Below, one piece after another: positions 17,385 through 26,852 of a stretch of DNA of 64,000 bases. The notes beneath the pieces were generated by a model that was not told where the DNA came from, did not search any database, and was given only the letters and a program-made list of their open reading frames with translations. How positions within the stretch are numbered: the stretch's first letter is position 1; each line of letters starts with the position of its first letter. Source of the DNA: an uncultured Prevotella sp. (GTDB lineage: Bacteria; Bacteroidota; Bacteroidia; Bacteroidales; Bacteroidaceae); NCBI GenBank assembly GCA_905233425.1, contig CAJOEC010000003.1:1-64000 (forward strand), in the 5' to 3' direction. Position numbers and translations under genes: made by a program.

Positions 17385-18559
17385 TGGTCGTGTGTGGTGT
17401 GTATGAAATCCTTATTGCCTGAACGTATATGAATGATGTTCTTGAGCATCCGCCAAGCTAAGCCCGGCAGAGCGATGGCCTTGCCGAGGACTGCCTTCCT
17501 GCGCATCTGCGGTGGTATGGCCAAAAGAAGGGCAACAGCAAGCATAACGGTGAGCGTCCACCAGCGCAGGGGATGGAGTGAGAAGAGCGTGGAGAGAAGG
17601 GAGAAGAAGGGAGTGAGGACAAGGAGTATGGAACGTGGGACAAGCGCCTGCTGCAGGGTCTTGTCTATGTAGTTGATATTGAATGTGGCTATGGCGCGAG
17701 GTATGTATGGCATCATGCGCAGAAGAGCCTGCAGCTGGCCAGTCATCCAGCGTAGACGCTGCCGCTGGAAATTGTCGCCACTGCTCACCTTTTCGTCTTT
17801 CACGAGAATGTCCTCGGCATAGTGAATGTATATGCCCTGTCGCATGAGAAGCGCCTCTAACTCGCGGTCTTCGACAGCAGAGTCGAGAGAATAGACGTTT
17901 TTCAAGAACCACTCCCATGTGAAGCACATGCCAGAGCCTATGAGGGCGCTGGAGAGGCCCAATCGGTTGTGGCCGCGACGGAAAATACTGTTGTTTATCT
18001 CCTCGCTGAGACCGTCGAGGACGGCAATGTCGTTGTTGGCGTTCTTGGCGGTGCGATGACACTGAACGGCCTTGTAACCTTTAAGGCACTCGCCGTTGAG
18101 TTGTGACAGGAAGTCTTGGTCTACGACATTGTCGGCATCGAGGATGACAACGTAGTTAGGAGACGGGGCAGCGGATGAAAGACGGGAATTGTCGACAGCA
18201 TATTGCAGCGCACGCGCCTTAGAGCTTTTATCAAACTGAGGAGTGAGAAGTGTCAGGGGATGACCTGCGAGCCATTGGTTTGTTTCGGCAGTCTGATGGT
18301 CAGAGACGACAGTGACGCTGTATAGACTTGAAGGATAGTCCTGGCGGAGGATTGCCGTGACTGTGGGCCTGATCACCTTGTCTTCGCGGTATGCGGGTAT
18401 GAGGACGAGAAACGTGTTTTCCGCATTGGATGATTGCGCCACCTTCCTCCGCTTAGGCAAAAGTGATGCCAACGAGAAGAAGAACACATAGACCACCGAC
18501 ACCGAAAAGAAAAGCCACAGCAAGAGGTCGGCGACATTTATTATTTGGAAGAGGGCCAT
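17381..18559 (-). CDS. Membrane glycosyltransferase family 2 (processive type)
   Basis: A 392-residue protein with one N-terminal membrane segment (about 10-32), a GT-A catalytic domain and two or more C-terminal membrane segments (about 295-345). Catalytic motifs are intact: V-I-L-D-A-D-N (DxD, about residue 135), V-E-D-R-E-L for the base region, and Q-R-L-R-W (QxxRW). It would extend a polysaccharide from a nucleotide sugar. The next gene upstream is a paralogue with degraded motifs, so this copy is the likely active partner. Confidence 0.92.
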   Translation of the reverse strand: MALFQIINVADLLLWLFFSVSVVYVFFFSLASLLPKRRKVAQSSNAENTFLVLIPAYREDKVIRPTVTAILRQDYPSSLYSVTVVSDHQTAETNQWLAGHPLTLLTPQFDKSSKARALQYAVDNSRLSSAAPSPNYVVILDADNVVDQDFLSQLNGECLKGYKAVQCHRTAKNANNDIAVLDGLSEEINNSIFRRGHNRLGLSSALIGSGMCFTWEWFLKNVYSLDSAVEDRELEALLMRQGIYIHYAEDILVKDEKVSSGDNFQRQRLRWMTGQLQALLRMMPYIPRAIATFNINYIDKTLQQALVPRSILLVLTPFFSLLSTLFSLHPLRWWTLTVMLAVALLLAIPPQMRRKAVLGKAIALPGLAWRMLKNIIHIRSGNKDFIHTTHDQ

Positions 18560-18630
18560 TTGCGGAATCTGGAGATTAGACTGAGTGATACGTCATTTGC
18601 AGAATCTTGGGGATGAGACTGTTGAAGATA

Positions 18631-19839
18631 TCATTTGCGGAATTTGGATCTTACAGTCCTGACAAGGTTTCCGAAAGCGCCGATGCGGTTTCCTGCCTCA
18701 TCCCTGCCAGCCCGGAAGATGTTGAAGAGGGCCCCCACGGTGATTATCGGCACACGCAGGAAGTCGGTGTCCCAATTCTTGTCGACAAGATAGTTGGGCG
18801 TGGCAAGCGAATATGAGAAGATTATTAGTGCGGCCACAACCCACCACTTTATGACAAGGGTGAAATAGATGAAAGGCAGAACAACGGCCATGATGCAGAT
18901 GAGACCCATCATAATGGTTCGCGGAACAAGCATCCACTGTATTATCTTGTCTGCAAGATCGTAACGACGACCTACAACAGCAGCGGGAAGGAAGCGCAGA
19001 TTGTTGAACAGTGAGTGCAGCTGTACGTACGTCCACCGGCGGCGCTTCTCATTAAATTCCTTGATAGTGGTAGTCTTCTGGTTGTAGACGAGTATGTCTT
19101 CAAAGTAGTCGATATATATTCCCTCGCGCATGAGTATGACTTCAAGTTCCTTGTCTTCGCCCATAGCACTCCTCATCTTAAGTATTGTTTTCTTGAACCA
19201 TTGGAAATCGAAAACGCAACCGCTGTTGGCAAGAGATGCCGACAAGCCCACAGCGAGATGGCCCTGCCGGAACACAGAGTTGTTGATTTCCTCGAACACA
19301 GCGTCGAGTCGTGATATGGGGGTGTTGCGGTTGCGGGCGAGACGGTGGGTTTGTATGACCTTCGTACCCGACGACTCGTAAGCATCATTGACCTGGTCAA
19401 GGAATTCCGGTTCGACAATGTCGCCGGTGTTAAGAACAACTACGGCATCGTAGATCTTGAACTGTGGCAGGTTAAGCATGGCATACTGCAGCGACTTGAG
19501 CTTTGAGCTTTGGTCAAAGTTGGGCGTAAGGAGGGTGATGGGCAGCTGTGCGAGGCGCATATTCACTATTTCGCTTTGGTGGTCGGAGATGACCACGATG
19601 TCGAAATTGCGCTGTGCGTATGTCTGCCCCAGAACGCTGTTCACCGTGTCGATTATGAGCTTGTCTGACTTGTATGACGGTATAAGGACAATGAAGCGTT
19701 TGTTACTCTTTGCCTTTCCCACGTGTGCCCCATGCCAAAAAAGGGAGCAGAAGGAGAATACAATCATATAGGCAGTGGTAAGGGCGACGGGAACGAACAG
19801 CCCCAAGTCAAGAATGTTCAGTATCCACCAGAAAGTCAT
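18631..19839 (-). CDS. Membrane glycosyltransferase family 2 paralogue with altered active-site motifs
   Basis: A 402-residue protein with the same layout as the downstream gene (N-terminal membrane segment, GT-A domain, C-terminal membrane pair). The DxD position reads V-V-V-L-N-T-G-D and the QxxRW position reads E-K-R-R-R-W, so the first Asp of DxD and the Gln are lost. The protein is otherwise well preserved (G-E-D-K-E-L-E retained). It may be a non-catalytic partner or have changed chemistry. It lies 71 bp from the downstream gene and 20 bp from the upstream one. Confidence 0.85.
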   Translation of the reverse strand: MTFWWILNILDLGLFVPVALTTAYMIVFSFCSLFWHGAHVGKAKSNKRFIVLIPSYKSDKLIIDTVNSVLGQTYAQRNFDIVVISDHQSEIVNMRLAQLPITLLTPNFDQSSKLKSLQYAMLNLPQFKIYDAVVVLNTGDIVEPEFLDQVNDAYESSGTKVIQTHRLARNRNTPISRLDAVFEEINNSVFRQGHLAVGLSASLANSGCVFDFQWFKKTILKMRSAMGEDKELEVILMREGIYIDYFEDILVYNQKTTTIKEFNEKRRRWTYVQLHSLFNNLRFLPAAVVGRRYDLADKIIQWMLVPRTIMMGLICIMAVVLPFIYFTLVIKWWVVAALIIFSYSLATPNYLVDKNWDTDFLRVPIITVGALFNIFRAGRDEAGNRIGAFGNLVRTVRSKFRK

Positions 19840-19859
19840 GAGCAGTAGGGTATTATATG

Positions 19860-20750
19860 TTATTGTTTCTTTCCTTGCCTGTTCCTGAGGAAGTCGCAGA
19901 CACCTGCGACCACGGCCTTGGACAGGTCGGTGCGTCTCCGCAAGAGGTTAAGGACTGCATCCTTGAGACAGGCAATGAGGATGATGTAAAAATATGAGAG
20001 CCAACGTAAAGGTCTTGCAATGTTGCGGCGGGCAAAAAGCAGACGGTTACGCGTGATGTAGTATGTTCGCAACGGGCTGTCAGCCCCCGTGGTCTGGCTT
20101 TCCTTGTGGTAGACAGTGGTGACAGGGTCGTACCATATCTCATATCCGGTACGACGTATCATCAGCGACCAGTCGAGTTCCTCGTAGTAGAGGAAATAGC
20201 ACTCGGGCATCAGCCCTGCTTTCTCCACCGCCTCGCGCTTAACCATCATGGCGGCCCCATGGGCGTATGGCGTGGTGTGGGCAGTGTCGAATTGTCCGTG
20301 GTCTGCCTGTCCGAAGCCAATGGAAGAGTTGCGCAAGGTGACAGGCGAAAGAGGTGTGTAGCCGGCAAACTGCACTGGCTTGTCGTTCCAGGCAAAGCGT
20401 ATCTTAGGGCAAACGGCACCCACGGAGGGAGCGGAACGCAGACGACCGACGAGGGTTTCGGCGTCGAAGTCGGGAGGAAGGATGGTGTCGTTGTTGATAA
20501 AGAAGAGATAATCACCATGAGAGGCTTTTACGCCCAAGTTGTTGCCCCCGGCAAAGCCGAGGTTCTCTGCACTTCTGACGACTTTGACGTGAGGATAGCG
20601 ACTCTCGATGGCAGAGGCCTCATCGGATATAGAACCATTATCCACCACTATCACCTCCATGCGGTCGCTGAAGGTGATTGAGTCAATCAGCTCACAGGTG
20701 TCATCAAGCCCGTTGTAATTGACAGTGATGATAGACAGTTCAATCTTCAA
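19860..20750 (-). CDS. Glycosyltransferase family 2, rhamnosyltransferase-like
   Basis: A 296-residue GT-A enzyme. It begins S-I-I-T-V-N-Y-N-G-L; the nucleotide-binding D-N-G-S and the DxD-equivalent F-I-N-N-D-T are present, then the acceptor-side signature A-M-M-V-K-R-E-A and Y-Y-E-E-L-D-W-S-L-M-I-R-R-T-G-Y, as in WbbL-type rhamnosyltransferases. One C-terminal hydrophobic stretch (W-L-S-Y-F-Y-I-I-L-I-A-C-L, about 255-268) probably attaches it to the membrane. Part of the exopolysaccharide operon. Confidence 0.9.
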   Translation of the reverse strand: MKIELSIITVNYNGLDDTCELIDSITFSDRMEVIVVDNGSISDEASAIESRYPHVKVVRSAENLGFAGGNNLGVKASHGDYLFFINNDTILPPDFDAETLVGRLRSAPSVGAVCPKIRFAWNDKPVQFAGYTPLSPVTLRNSSIGFGQADHGQFDTAHTTPYAHGAAMMVKREAVEKAGLMPECYFLYYEELDWSLMIRRTGYEIWYDPVTTVYHKESQTTGADSPLRTYYITRNRLLFARRNIARPLRWLSYFYIILIACLKDAVLNLLRRRTDLSKAVVAGVCDFLRNRQGKKQ

Positions 20751-20766
20751 TTAGCAATAAATTCAT

Positions 20767-22296
20767 TTACACCCTGCTTGCAAGAAGTTTCTCTTCCTTT
20801 ATCTTCTTCTTTCTATTCTGCTTTTCGAGTAGTTGAGCTTCATATTCGTTCCACTCAGTCTCAATTCCTGGCAGCAAATAGACTATGGCCATGCCTCCGT
20901 AGAAGAGCAGACAGTTGGGGAACTGCATGAGCACCTGGTTTACGTATCCGCCAAGATGTATGGATATAAACGCACAGGTGAGACCGGAAGCGATGCCCTG
21001 TAGTGAACGACTTTTTAGGCGGAAGAACACTATCCAACATGCTCCCAGCAGAATTACGGCATTGATAATACAGAATGTGACAAGGCCGATTACGCCGGTG
21101 TGCACCCAGATATAGACATATTCTGAATCGGGAGGGATGGTGGAGAGACGACGGAAACGATTGTTGGTGGGCACGTTGGTATAGTCGTTGCCTATGCCTA
21201 TTCCCCATGGTGCCTCCCTGAGGTATTTCTTCATTGCCTCCTTGTTGTTTTCACGTGCTCCCATAGAAGCATCGTTTTTGCGGAACGCCGTCCTCATGCG
21301 GTGAATCTCTGCATTGCCACTGCCTATGGTTGTGAAGGCGAGGAAGAAATACATGAGTCCCAGGATTATGGCCGCTGATATGCCCAGCTTAAACGACTTG
21401 GAAAGAAACACGTATGCAGCGATGCCGGCAAGGAAGCATATCATGGCAGAACGCGTGCCCGAAGGTCCCATGGCGAGAAAACAGGCTGCACCCGCAATAA
21501 GGAAGAAATACTTGAGGCGGCGTATCTTGCTTGTCAAGCCAAAGATGAAGAATGCTATTGACGTGGCGGCCATGTTCAGACCGAAGTTTGCGGCATCGCT
21601 GAATATGGAGAAATAGCGAATCGTGGTTCCTGCGTTGATGATGTGTGTGGAGCGGCCACGCCCTTGGATGAAAGTGTTCTCTGCATCGGTGAGACCTATG
21701 TTCTTCTGTTTCCAAACCCAGAAAGTCGCAAACAGTGCCAGACAAGCCCAGATGACGAGATAGCGCATCAGGTCTTTCGGCGAGGTTATGTAGAGTGTGA
21801 AAACCACAAAACCATACATTAGCTGGAAGGCCATCAAACGTGCCCCGGTGTACCAAAGCCCAAACTGCAGCCCGAGGCCGCAGGTGTCGTTGAGCACTTC
21901 AAGGCAGCAGAAGGCAGTCCATACGGAAAGTGCGACAAACATTGGGTTGAAAAGCCGTTCGAATCGTCCTTCCTCAACTTTTATTATAGCCAGTGCGATG
22001 AGCAGCAGTTCGAGTCCCTCGTTGTAGAGCGAGATAGGCACGCCCGTCTCGGGGAAGTTCTTCCACTGTACAAAAAAGTTGAGGAAAGTGAGCAGCCAGA
22101 ATATGAACATCCTGTACTGGAGTGTTGCCGCAACAATCAACACAATCACAGGACTTAAGCACACAATAGCAAATGCCGGGAACCCCGACGTGGCGAACAT
22201 GTAGAGAGCCAAAGCAAAGAGGAGGAGGAGTAGGACTACTCTTCCTCCGCCCAGGTTCTCTGGTATGCTGCTAAACGCCAACCTGTTACTTTGCAT
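20767..22296 (-). CDS. O-antigen polymerase/ligase-like membrane protein (Wzy/WaaL type)
   Basis: A 509-residue protein with about 10-12 membrane segments spread over its length and a large periplasmic loop between about 320 and 400 that contains the P-W-G-I-G-I-G-N-D-Y segment, as in the Wzy_C family. Such proteins polymerise lipid-linked repeat units or attach them to an acceptor. I chose the ATG at 22296 (M-Q-S-N-R-L-A-F), which overlaps the preceding gene by 11 bp; an upstream start at 22383 would read deep into that gene. A basic tail of Lys and Arg follows the last membrane segment. Confidence 0.88.
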   Translation of the reverse strand: MQSNRLAFSSIPENLGGGRVVLLLLLFALALYMFATSGFPAFAIVCLSPVIVLIVAATLQYRMFIFWLLTFLNFFVQWKNFPETGVPISLYNEGLELLLIALAIIKVEEGRFERLFNPMFVALSVWTAFCCLEVLNDTCGLGLQFGLWYTGARLMAFQLMYGFVVFTLYITSPKDLMRYLVIWACLALFATFWVWKQKNIGLTDAENTFIQGRGRSTHIINAGTTIRYFSIFSDAANFGLNMAATSIAFFIFGLTSKIRRLKYFFLIAGAACFLAMGPSGTRSAMICFLAGIAAYVFLSKSFKLGISAAIILGLMYFFLAFTTIGSGNAEIHRMRTAFRKNDASMGARENNKEAMKKYLREAPWGIGIGNDYTNVPTNNRFRRLSTIPPDSEYVYIWVHTGVIGLVTFCIINAVILLGACWIVFFRLKSRSLQGIASGLTCAFISIHLGGYVNQVLMQFPNCLLFYGGMAIVYLLPGIETEWNEYEAQLLEKQNRKKKIKEEKLLASRV

Positions 22297-24463
22297 GGTT
22301 GTTTTCAGTGGCAGTAAGACCAAGCTGTGAAATGCGGTAGACGAAATTATTGAACCGCGTGTATGGCGGCAACTGACCGACAAACTCCTCTACGGCGTAG
22401 CGACCGGCCTCAGTGAGGTACATGAAGAGTGAGTCTTTGTTCTCCAAGCGCGACTCCAGTTCCTTGAGGGCCTTCTGGTCGACATCCTTCCATGTGCGGT
22501 TTGCACGCGTCACCATGAGGTTTACTGTGCCCAGGTTGAGTAGCGAGGTGGAAATGGTGTTGTCATCAAGGTTGGGATATTCGATGATTGCAATTTCGTC
22601 GGGCAGGATGTCGGGACAGATGTCCTTGATGTCCTTTGCCATGATGTAACGGCTGTCGTCGGCGAGGAAGTCCTCGTCGTAGGTCAGTCGGCGCACCTGC
22701 AGTCCGATGCTCAGCCAGTAGTTCTCCAGCTCCTGAGCCAGATAGCTCTTGCCGTTGGATGCGTCTGTAGAGAGAAGGTTCAAGACGTTCTGCTGGCCTT
22801 CCTTGAAATATGGCAGCAGCGACTTGCTGAGCTGGCGCAGCGCCATGTCGCTTATGGTCTTGTTGAAGCGGCGGTAGCGCAGCGTGCTCTCCTTGGGATA
22901 GCATCCCATGACGGGAATCTTGGTGATGCGCTCCGAACGCATTCTGTCGCGCAGCGTGCGGTCGAGCATCTCTATGACGAAGAAGTAGAGAGCTGTCAGG
23001 AAGAAAGTGAGCAGGAGTGCCCCGAGGAGTATCATCGTGCGGTTTGACGGCTGTGGGTCGACGGGGAACACCGGCGGGTTGAGCACTCGCAATGTGGCGG
23101 TGGTCATCTGAAGGTTGCGCTGGCGCAGACGTGCGGCGTTAAGGGCTTTGAGCATTTCGAGATAGTTGGCCTCGATGAATCCTATGTGGCGGTCCTTTCG
23201 TGCGAGGGTAGCCCCAATTGGTGAAAAGAAGTCGAACTTTCTGTCAATGTATGCCTGCATGATGTCCTGTGCGCCAATCTCGGCATTTGTCTTCTCACGT
23301 AGTATTATCTGGTCGAGCCAGCGTTCCAGCAGTTCGTTGGCCTTAATGCCGGTGGTGGTGCTGTATGTGTTGGCCTCGATGGTGCGTGTCAGCTTCTTCA
23401 CCTGCTCGGTGGTCGCGTCAAGTTGCCGTTCAGCCTTTGCAAGTTCCATCTGTGCCTCGGTGCTTCTTCCTCCGTTCTCACTGCTCATGAGCTTGAGGTT
23501 GGCTATGCGCGACTGCAGACGTGTGATGTCACGAACCAATGCGGTGAACTCCTGGTTGCTCTCCACGATTTTCTCCCTGTCGCCAAGTTGGTTCTTCAGG
23601 TAGCCGAGCAATGCCTCAGTTGTTTGCAGGTTCATGCGCAGTTCGTTCTTCTTGTTTTCCTGCTGCATCTCGAGTATGGTGAGCTGCTTGGTCTGCTCGC
23701 CGTAGTTGATGATACGGTGCTTGATATTATATTTAATAAGGTCGTTCTCGGCAGCTGTTAGCACACGGTAGAGCTTTGCCACCTCGCGCATGAAGAACTT
23801 GATGACGTTGAGCGTCTCACCGTAGCGCACTTCCTGGTACTGGTGGTGGAACACCTCGTTGAGAATGTCGAGCGTGTTGTAGCATATTCCGGGGTCGTTT
23901 GCAGAATATTCGATGCTGATAATATCACTCTTGTCCAGTCTGATGACCTTTAGGCGGCTAATGATGCTTGAGATGCCGAAATAGGAGCTTTTACTCAGCA
24001 GACCATATATATAGTTGTCGCGGCTGGGTTTCTCGTGAGCCTTCAGGTTGTTGTATGTCTCCTGCTCGCTGTTGTGGTTTATGAGTCCCTTTATTTCAGG
24101 GGGCACGGTAGCCACAATCTGGCGATAGTGCTCGGCGGTGATGTAGTTGTTGTCCTTGTTCGGGTTGCCATACATCATGCAACGTGCGAAGAGCCTCAGA
24201 GCCACCTCATGGATGGTGCTGTTCGACTGTATGATGATTCTAAGGTCTTCCATGTTTGTCTGCGCGTTGCCACCAGCAACACCCGTTCCACCTTCAATGT
24301 TATAGCCGGTAATCATACCAGTGTAGATGGTGGTGTTGGCATTGTATAGCCGCTCCATGTTACGTGTTAGGAACCATGCCACGACAAGTGCTATCAATGG
24401 CAGAATGACCAGATACCAGCGTATCTTGTAAAGGAATCTGACAATATATCTGAAAATATCCAT
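22286..24463 (-). CDS. Wzc-like polysaccharide chain-length/export protein with degenerate kinase domain
   Basis: A 725-residue inner-membrane protein. An N-terminal Wzz domain has its first membrane segment at about 15-32, a long periplasmic coiled coil (about 220-440) and a second membrane segment at about 470-492 preceded by the Pro-rich P-x-F-P-V-D-P-Q-P-S-N-R. The cytoplasmic part resembles a BY-kinase, with a P-loop-like S-T-D-A-S-N-G-K-S, but the C-terminal tyrosine cluster of active Wzc kinases is missing. It would set chain length and couple polymerisation to export with the outer-membrane protein encoded next to it. Confidence 0.88.
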   Translation of the reverse strand: MDIFRYIVRFLYKIRWYLVILPLIALVVAWFLTRNMERLYNANTTIYTGMITGYNIEGGTGVAGGNAQTNMEDLRIIIQSNSTIHEVALRLFARCMMYGNPNKDNNYITAEHYRQIVATVPPEIKGLINHNSEQETYNNLKAHEKPSRDNYIYGLLSKSSYFGISSIISRLKVIRLDKSDIISIEYSANDPGICYNTLDILNEVFHHQYQEVRYGETLNVIKFFMREVAKLYRVLTAAENDLIKYNIKHRIINYGEQTKQLTILEMQQENKKNELRMNLQTTEALLGYLKNQLGDREKIVESNQEFTALVRDITRLQSRIANLKLMSSENGGRSTEAQMELAKAERQLDATTEQVKKLTRTIEANTYSTTTGIKANELLERWLDQIILREKTNAEIGAQDIMQAYIDRKFDFFSPIGATLARKDRHIGFIEANYLEMLKALNAARLRQRNLQMTTATLRVLNPPVFPVDPQPSNRTMILLGALLLTFFLTALYFFVIEMLDRTLRDRMRSERITKIPVMGCYPKESTLRYRRFNKTISDMALRQLSKSLLPYFKEGQQNVLNLLSTDASNGKSYLAQELENYWLSIGLQVRRLTYDEDFLADDSRYIMAKDIKDICPDILPDEIAIIEYPNLDDNTISTSLLNLGTVNLMVTRANRTWKDVDQKALKELESRLENKDSLFMYLTEAGRYAVEEFVGQLPPYTRFNNFVYRISQLGLTATENNHAK

Positions 24464-24517
24464 AATCTGCTGATTTATCTAAGGTTAGAACTAACGTTTA
24501 TTACAATTACTTAAATA

Positions 24518-25585
24518 TTACTTTCCTGTTTTTCTCCTCGATTCCTTATCAGCTTTCCTTGCAGCTTTGGCGGCTGCATCTTCGGCTTTCTTCGCGGCTT
24601 TGGCAGCAGCATCTTCAGCTTTCTTCGCGGCTTTTGCGGCTGCATCTTCGGCTTTCTTCTCAGCTTTGGCGGCTGCATCTTCGGCTTCCTTCTCCTCGAG
24701 TTCCTTCTTCATCTCCTCCTTGGCCTCACGCTCGATGCGCTTGTCCATCTCCTTGTTTTCCTTTTTGATCTGCCTATCAGACTTCACAACAGTATTGTCG
24801 AGTGTCACCTCTGTCGTGGTGTTGGTGATGATTGGTGTGTGAGTGAGAATCTCAAGTGCCATAATGTCGGTGGTTATCGTCGTGAGAAGTCCCTGATAAG
24901 TGTTCACAGCGCCCTGTCCGCGCAGTCCGGTATAGGCGTATGACTCCATCTCCATGTTGCCATGGTGGAACTCAATTTCGTTGAGTGCCTCAGCTCCCTG
25001 GTAAGCTGCGGCGTTCTCACCAGCAGTCTTCAGAGCCGTGAGATTGTTGGTGATACGGATGTAGAGTGTGACAATCTGCAGTTTCAGATTGTCGAAAGCG
25101 ATGTCTTTTTGCAGCTGTGCGTTGTCGACGAGCAGTTTCTTTCGCTTCACGGAGTGTCCCAGGTCGAGGAGGTCTTCCAAGGGGACATTCACATTCACGC
25201 CTACGTTCCAGTAGTTCTGGGTCGAGCCTTGGAACTGCTGGAGTGCAGCCACCATAGTGGTGCTCTCGCCCATGCTCCACACGTCGGTCTTGCCATAGCT
25301 GTAGCCGGCATGTCCGCTGATGTACGAGAATATATGCTTGCGCTGTTTCACTACGTCAGCCTCAGCAATCTCCTGCTGCTTTGCCAGCTGGAGTATCGAT
25401 GGGTTGGATTTCGCGTTCTCAAAAAGTACAGCCAATGGCGGCAGCTTGAATGTAGAGAAATTGATGTCCTTTTCCTTGCTGGAATCGAAGAATCCGGCAC
25501 TGATGCCACTGTCATCGGCTGTCTGCGCCAGTGCCACCGAAGGAAAGGCAAGAATGGCCATTGCAAATAATATTTTCTTCATCAT
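24518..25585 (-). CDS. TolC-like outer-membrane protein with Ala/Lys repeat tail
   Basis: A 355-residue exported protein. The start at 25585 gives a signal peptide ending V-A-L-A-Q. The body is helical with long heptad-rich stretches, as in outer-membrane efflux proteins, and fits an export partner for the Wzc-like protein encoded 54 bp away; the match is to the fold pattern, not to a clear family motif. The C-terminus holds about four 11-residue repeats of KKAEDAAAKAA followed by a basic end, encoded by 33-bp DNA repeats. The tail is expected to be a long charged helix. Confidence 0.7.
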   Translation of the reverse strand: MMKKILFAMAILAFPSVALAQTADDSGISAGFFDSSKEKDINFSTFKLPPLAVLFENAKSNPSILQLAKQQEIAEADVVKQRKHIFSYISGHAGYSYGKTDVWSMGESTTMVAALQQFQGSTQNYWNVGVNVNVPLEDLLDLGHSVKRKKLLVDNAQLQKDIAFDNLKLQIVTLYIRITNNLTALKTAGENAAAYQGAEALNEIEFHHGNMEMESYAYTGLRGQGAVNTYQGLLTTITTDIMALEILTHTPIITNTTTEVTLDNTVVKSDRQIKKENKEMDKRIEREAKEEMKKELEEKEAEDAAAKAEKKAEDAAAKAAKKAEDAAAKAAKKAEDAAAKAARKADKESRRKTGK

Positions 25586-25640
25586 AATCTGGAAATATTG
25601 ATATTCTTGTTGTCTTATTATTATTGTGTTGTAGTCTGTG

Positions 25641-26843
25641 TCACACATTTTCTTTCTGAATGAATGCCGTGAGCGTGCGGAGTATAATCTTCATGTCGAG
25701 CATGAAACTGTATGTCTGTCCGTACTTTATGTCGAGCATTTTTCTCTCCTCGGCACTCATGTCGCCGCCCTTTCCCCTCTCTTCCACCTGCCATAGGCCT
25801 GTCAGCCCTGCCGGTGCCATGAAGCGGTCGATACTGTTGTCCTGAGTGAGCTTCTCTGCCTCGTAGAGCGGCAGCGGACGGTTGCCCACAATCGACATGT
25901 CGCCCTTCAGTATGTTGATGAGCTGGGGCAGCTCGTCGATGCTGTACTTTCTTATGAAACGCCCGACACGTGTCACCCTCGGATCGTTCTCAATCTTGAC
26001 GAAGGCATTGTTTATCTCGTCTTCTTTCTGCCGGCTGAAATCGGTCTCCGACACCACATAGTCATCGCCGATAAGCATTACCTCCTCGTCGCTGATGAGC
26101 ATCTCCGACTCAATCCCTGATGCCTCCATCTTCTTCTCAGCTTCCTCACCGAGGGGCGAAGTCTTCACCGAGCCTTGCACCTTGCCGTTTTTGGCAGCAT
26201 ACTGGTTTTCGCTCTTGCTCAGTTCCTTGAGTTTCTTCTCAGCATCGGTGTACATCGAGCGGAATTTCAGGAAGTCGAAAATTCTGTAGTTCGTCCCTAC
26301 CCTCTTCGACTTGAACAGCACAGGCCCTTTGCTCTCAACCTTTATGGCAATGGCAGTGGCAATCATTATCGGCGAAAGCACAACCAACGCTATGAGCGAG
26401 AACACCACATCGAAAGTACGCTTCCAGACTGGTATCTGAAAGCGCAGGATGCGCTTCTTCGACAAATCGGAGTCGAAGAGCATGTTTTCGCGATCGGTTA
26501 TGAACTGCAGTTTCTTGTCCAGCACCGTAACCGACGAATGTACGTCAAGGGTGTCGTTGATGCCACATTGCTGGTACATCTTCCTCTCGTCATCCGACAG
26601 ATTATTAATGAGAAGGATGATGTAAATGTCCTTGTTCGACTTACGCAAATAGGTGATAGCTGTGACATCCTCGTTCTGAAGGCCTTTCTCCACAAACACA
26701 ATGAAATGGTCGCCGCTGGAATGTGGCTTGCACATCTCTGCGGCTTCCATATAGCTTTTTGTTGTCTTTACTTGTCTACCCGGCAAATATTTCAACCGTT
26801 CAGCAGTCTGTGGATTATTGCCTAAATAAACGACACCTATCAT
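25641..26843 (-). CDS. Polyprenyl-phosphate sugar-1-phosphate transferase fused to a receiver-like domain
   Basis: A 400-residue protein. The C-terminal part (about 140-400) is a bacterial sugar transferase: the reentrant membrane helix K-R-T-F-D-V-V-F-S-L-I-A-L-V-V-L-S-P, then F-K-S-K-R-V-G, F-R-S-M-Y, D-P-R-V-T-R-V-G-R-F-I-R-K, D-E-L-P-Q-L-I-N-I-L-K-G-D-M-S and L-T-G-L-W-Q-V. It would start the polysaccharide by loading a sugar phosphate on undecaprenyl phosphate. Instead of the usual four membrane helices, residues 1-120 look like a soluble receiver-type alpha/beta domain without a clear phospho-Asp (F-I-V-F-V-E-K at that site). An acidic insert of about 65 residues (about 205-275) splits the catalytic domain. 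Confidence 0.9.
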   Translation of the reverse strand: MIGVVYLGNNPQTAERLKYLPGRQVKTTKSYMEAAEMCKPHSSGDHFIVFVEKGLQNEDVTAITYLRKSNKDIYIILLINNLSDDERKMYQQCGINDTLDVHSSVTVLDKKLQFITDRENMLFDSDLSKKRILRFQIPVWKRTFDVVFSLIALVVLSPIMIATAIAIKVESKGPVLFKSKRVGTNYRIFDFLKFRSMYTDAEKKLKELSKSENQYAAKNGKVQGSVKTSPLGEEAEKKMEASGIESEMLISDEEVMLIGDDYVVSETDFSRQKEDEINNAFVKIENDPRVTRVGRFIRKYSIDELPQLINILKGDMSIVGNRPLPLYEAEKLTQDNSIDRFMAPAGLTGLWQVEERGKGGDMSAEERKMLDIKYGQTYSFMLDMKIILRTLTAFIQKENV

Positions 26844-26852
26844 ATCATATCG

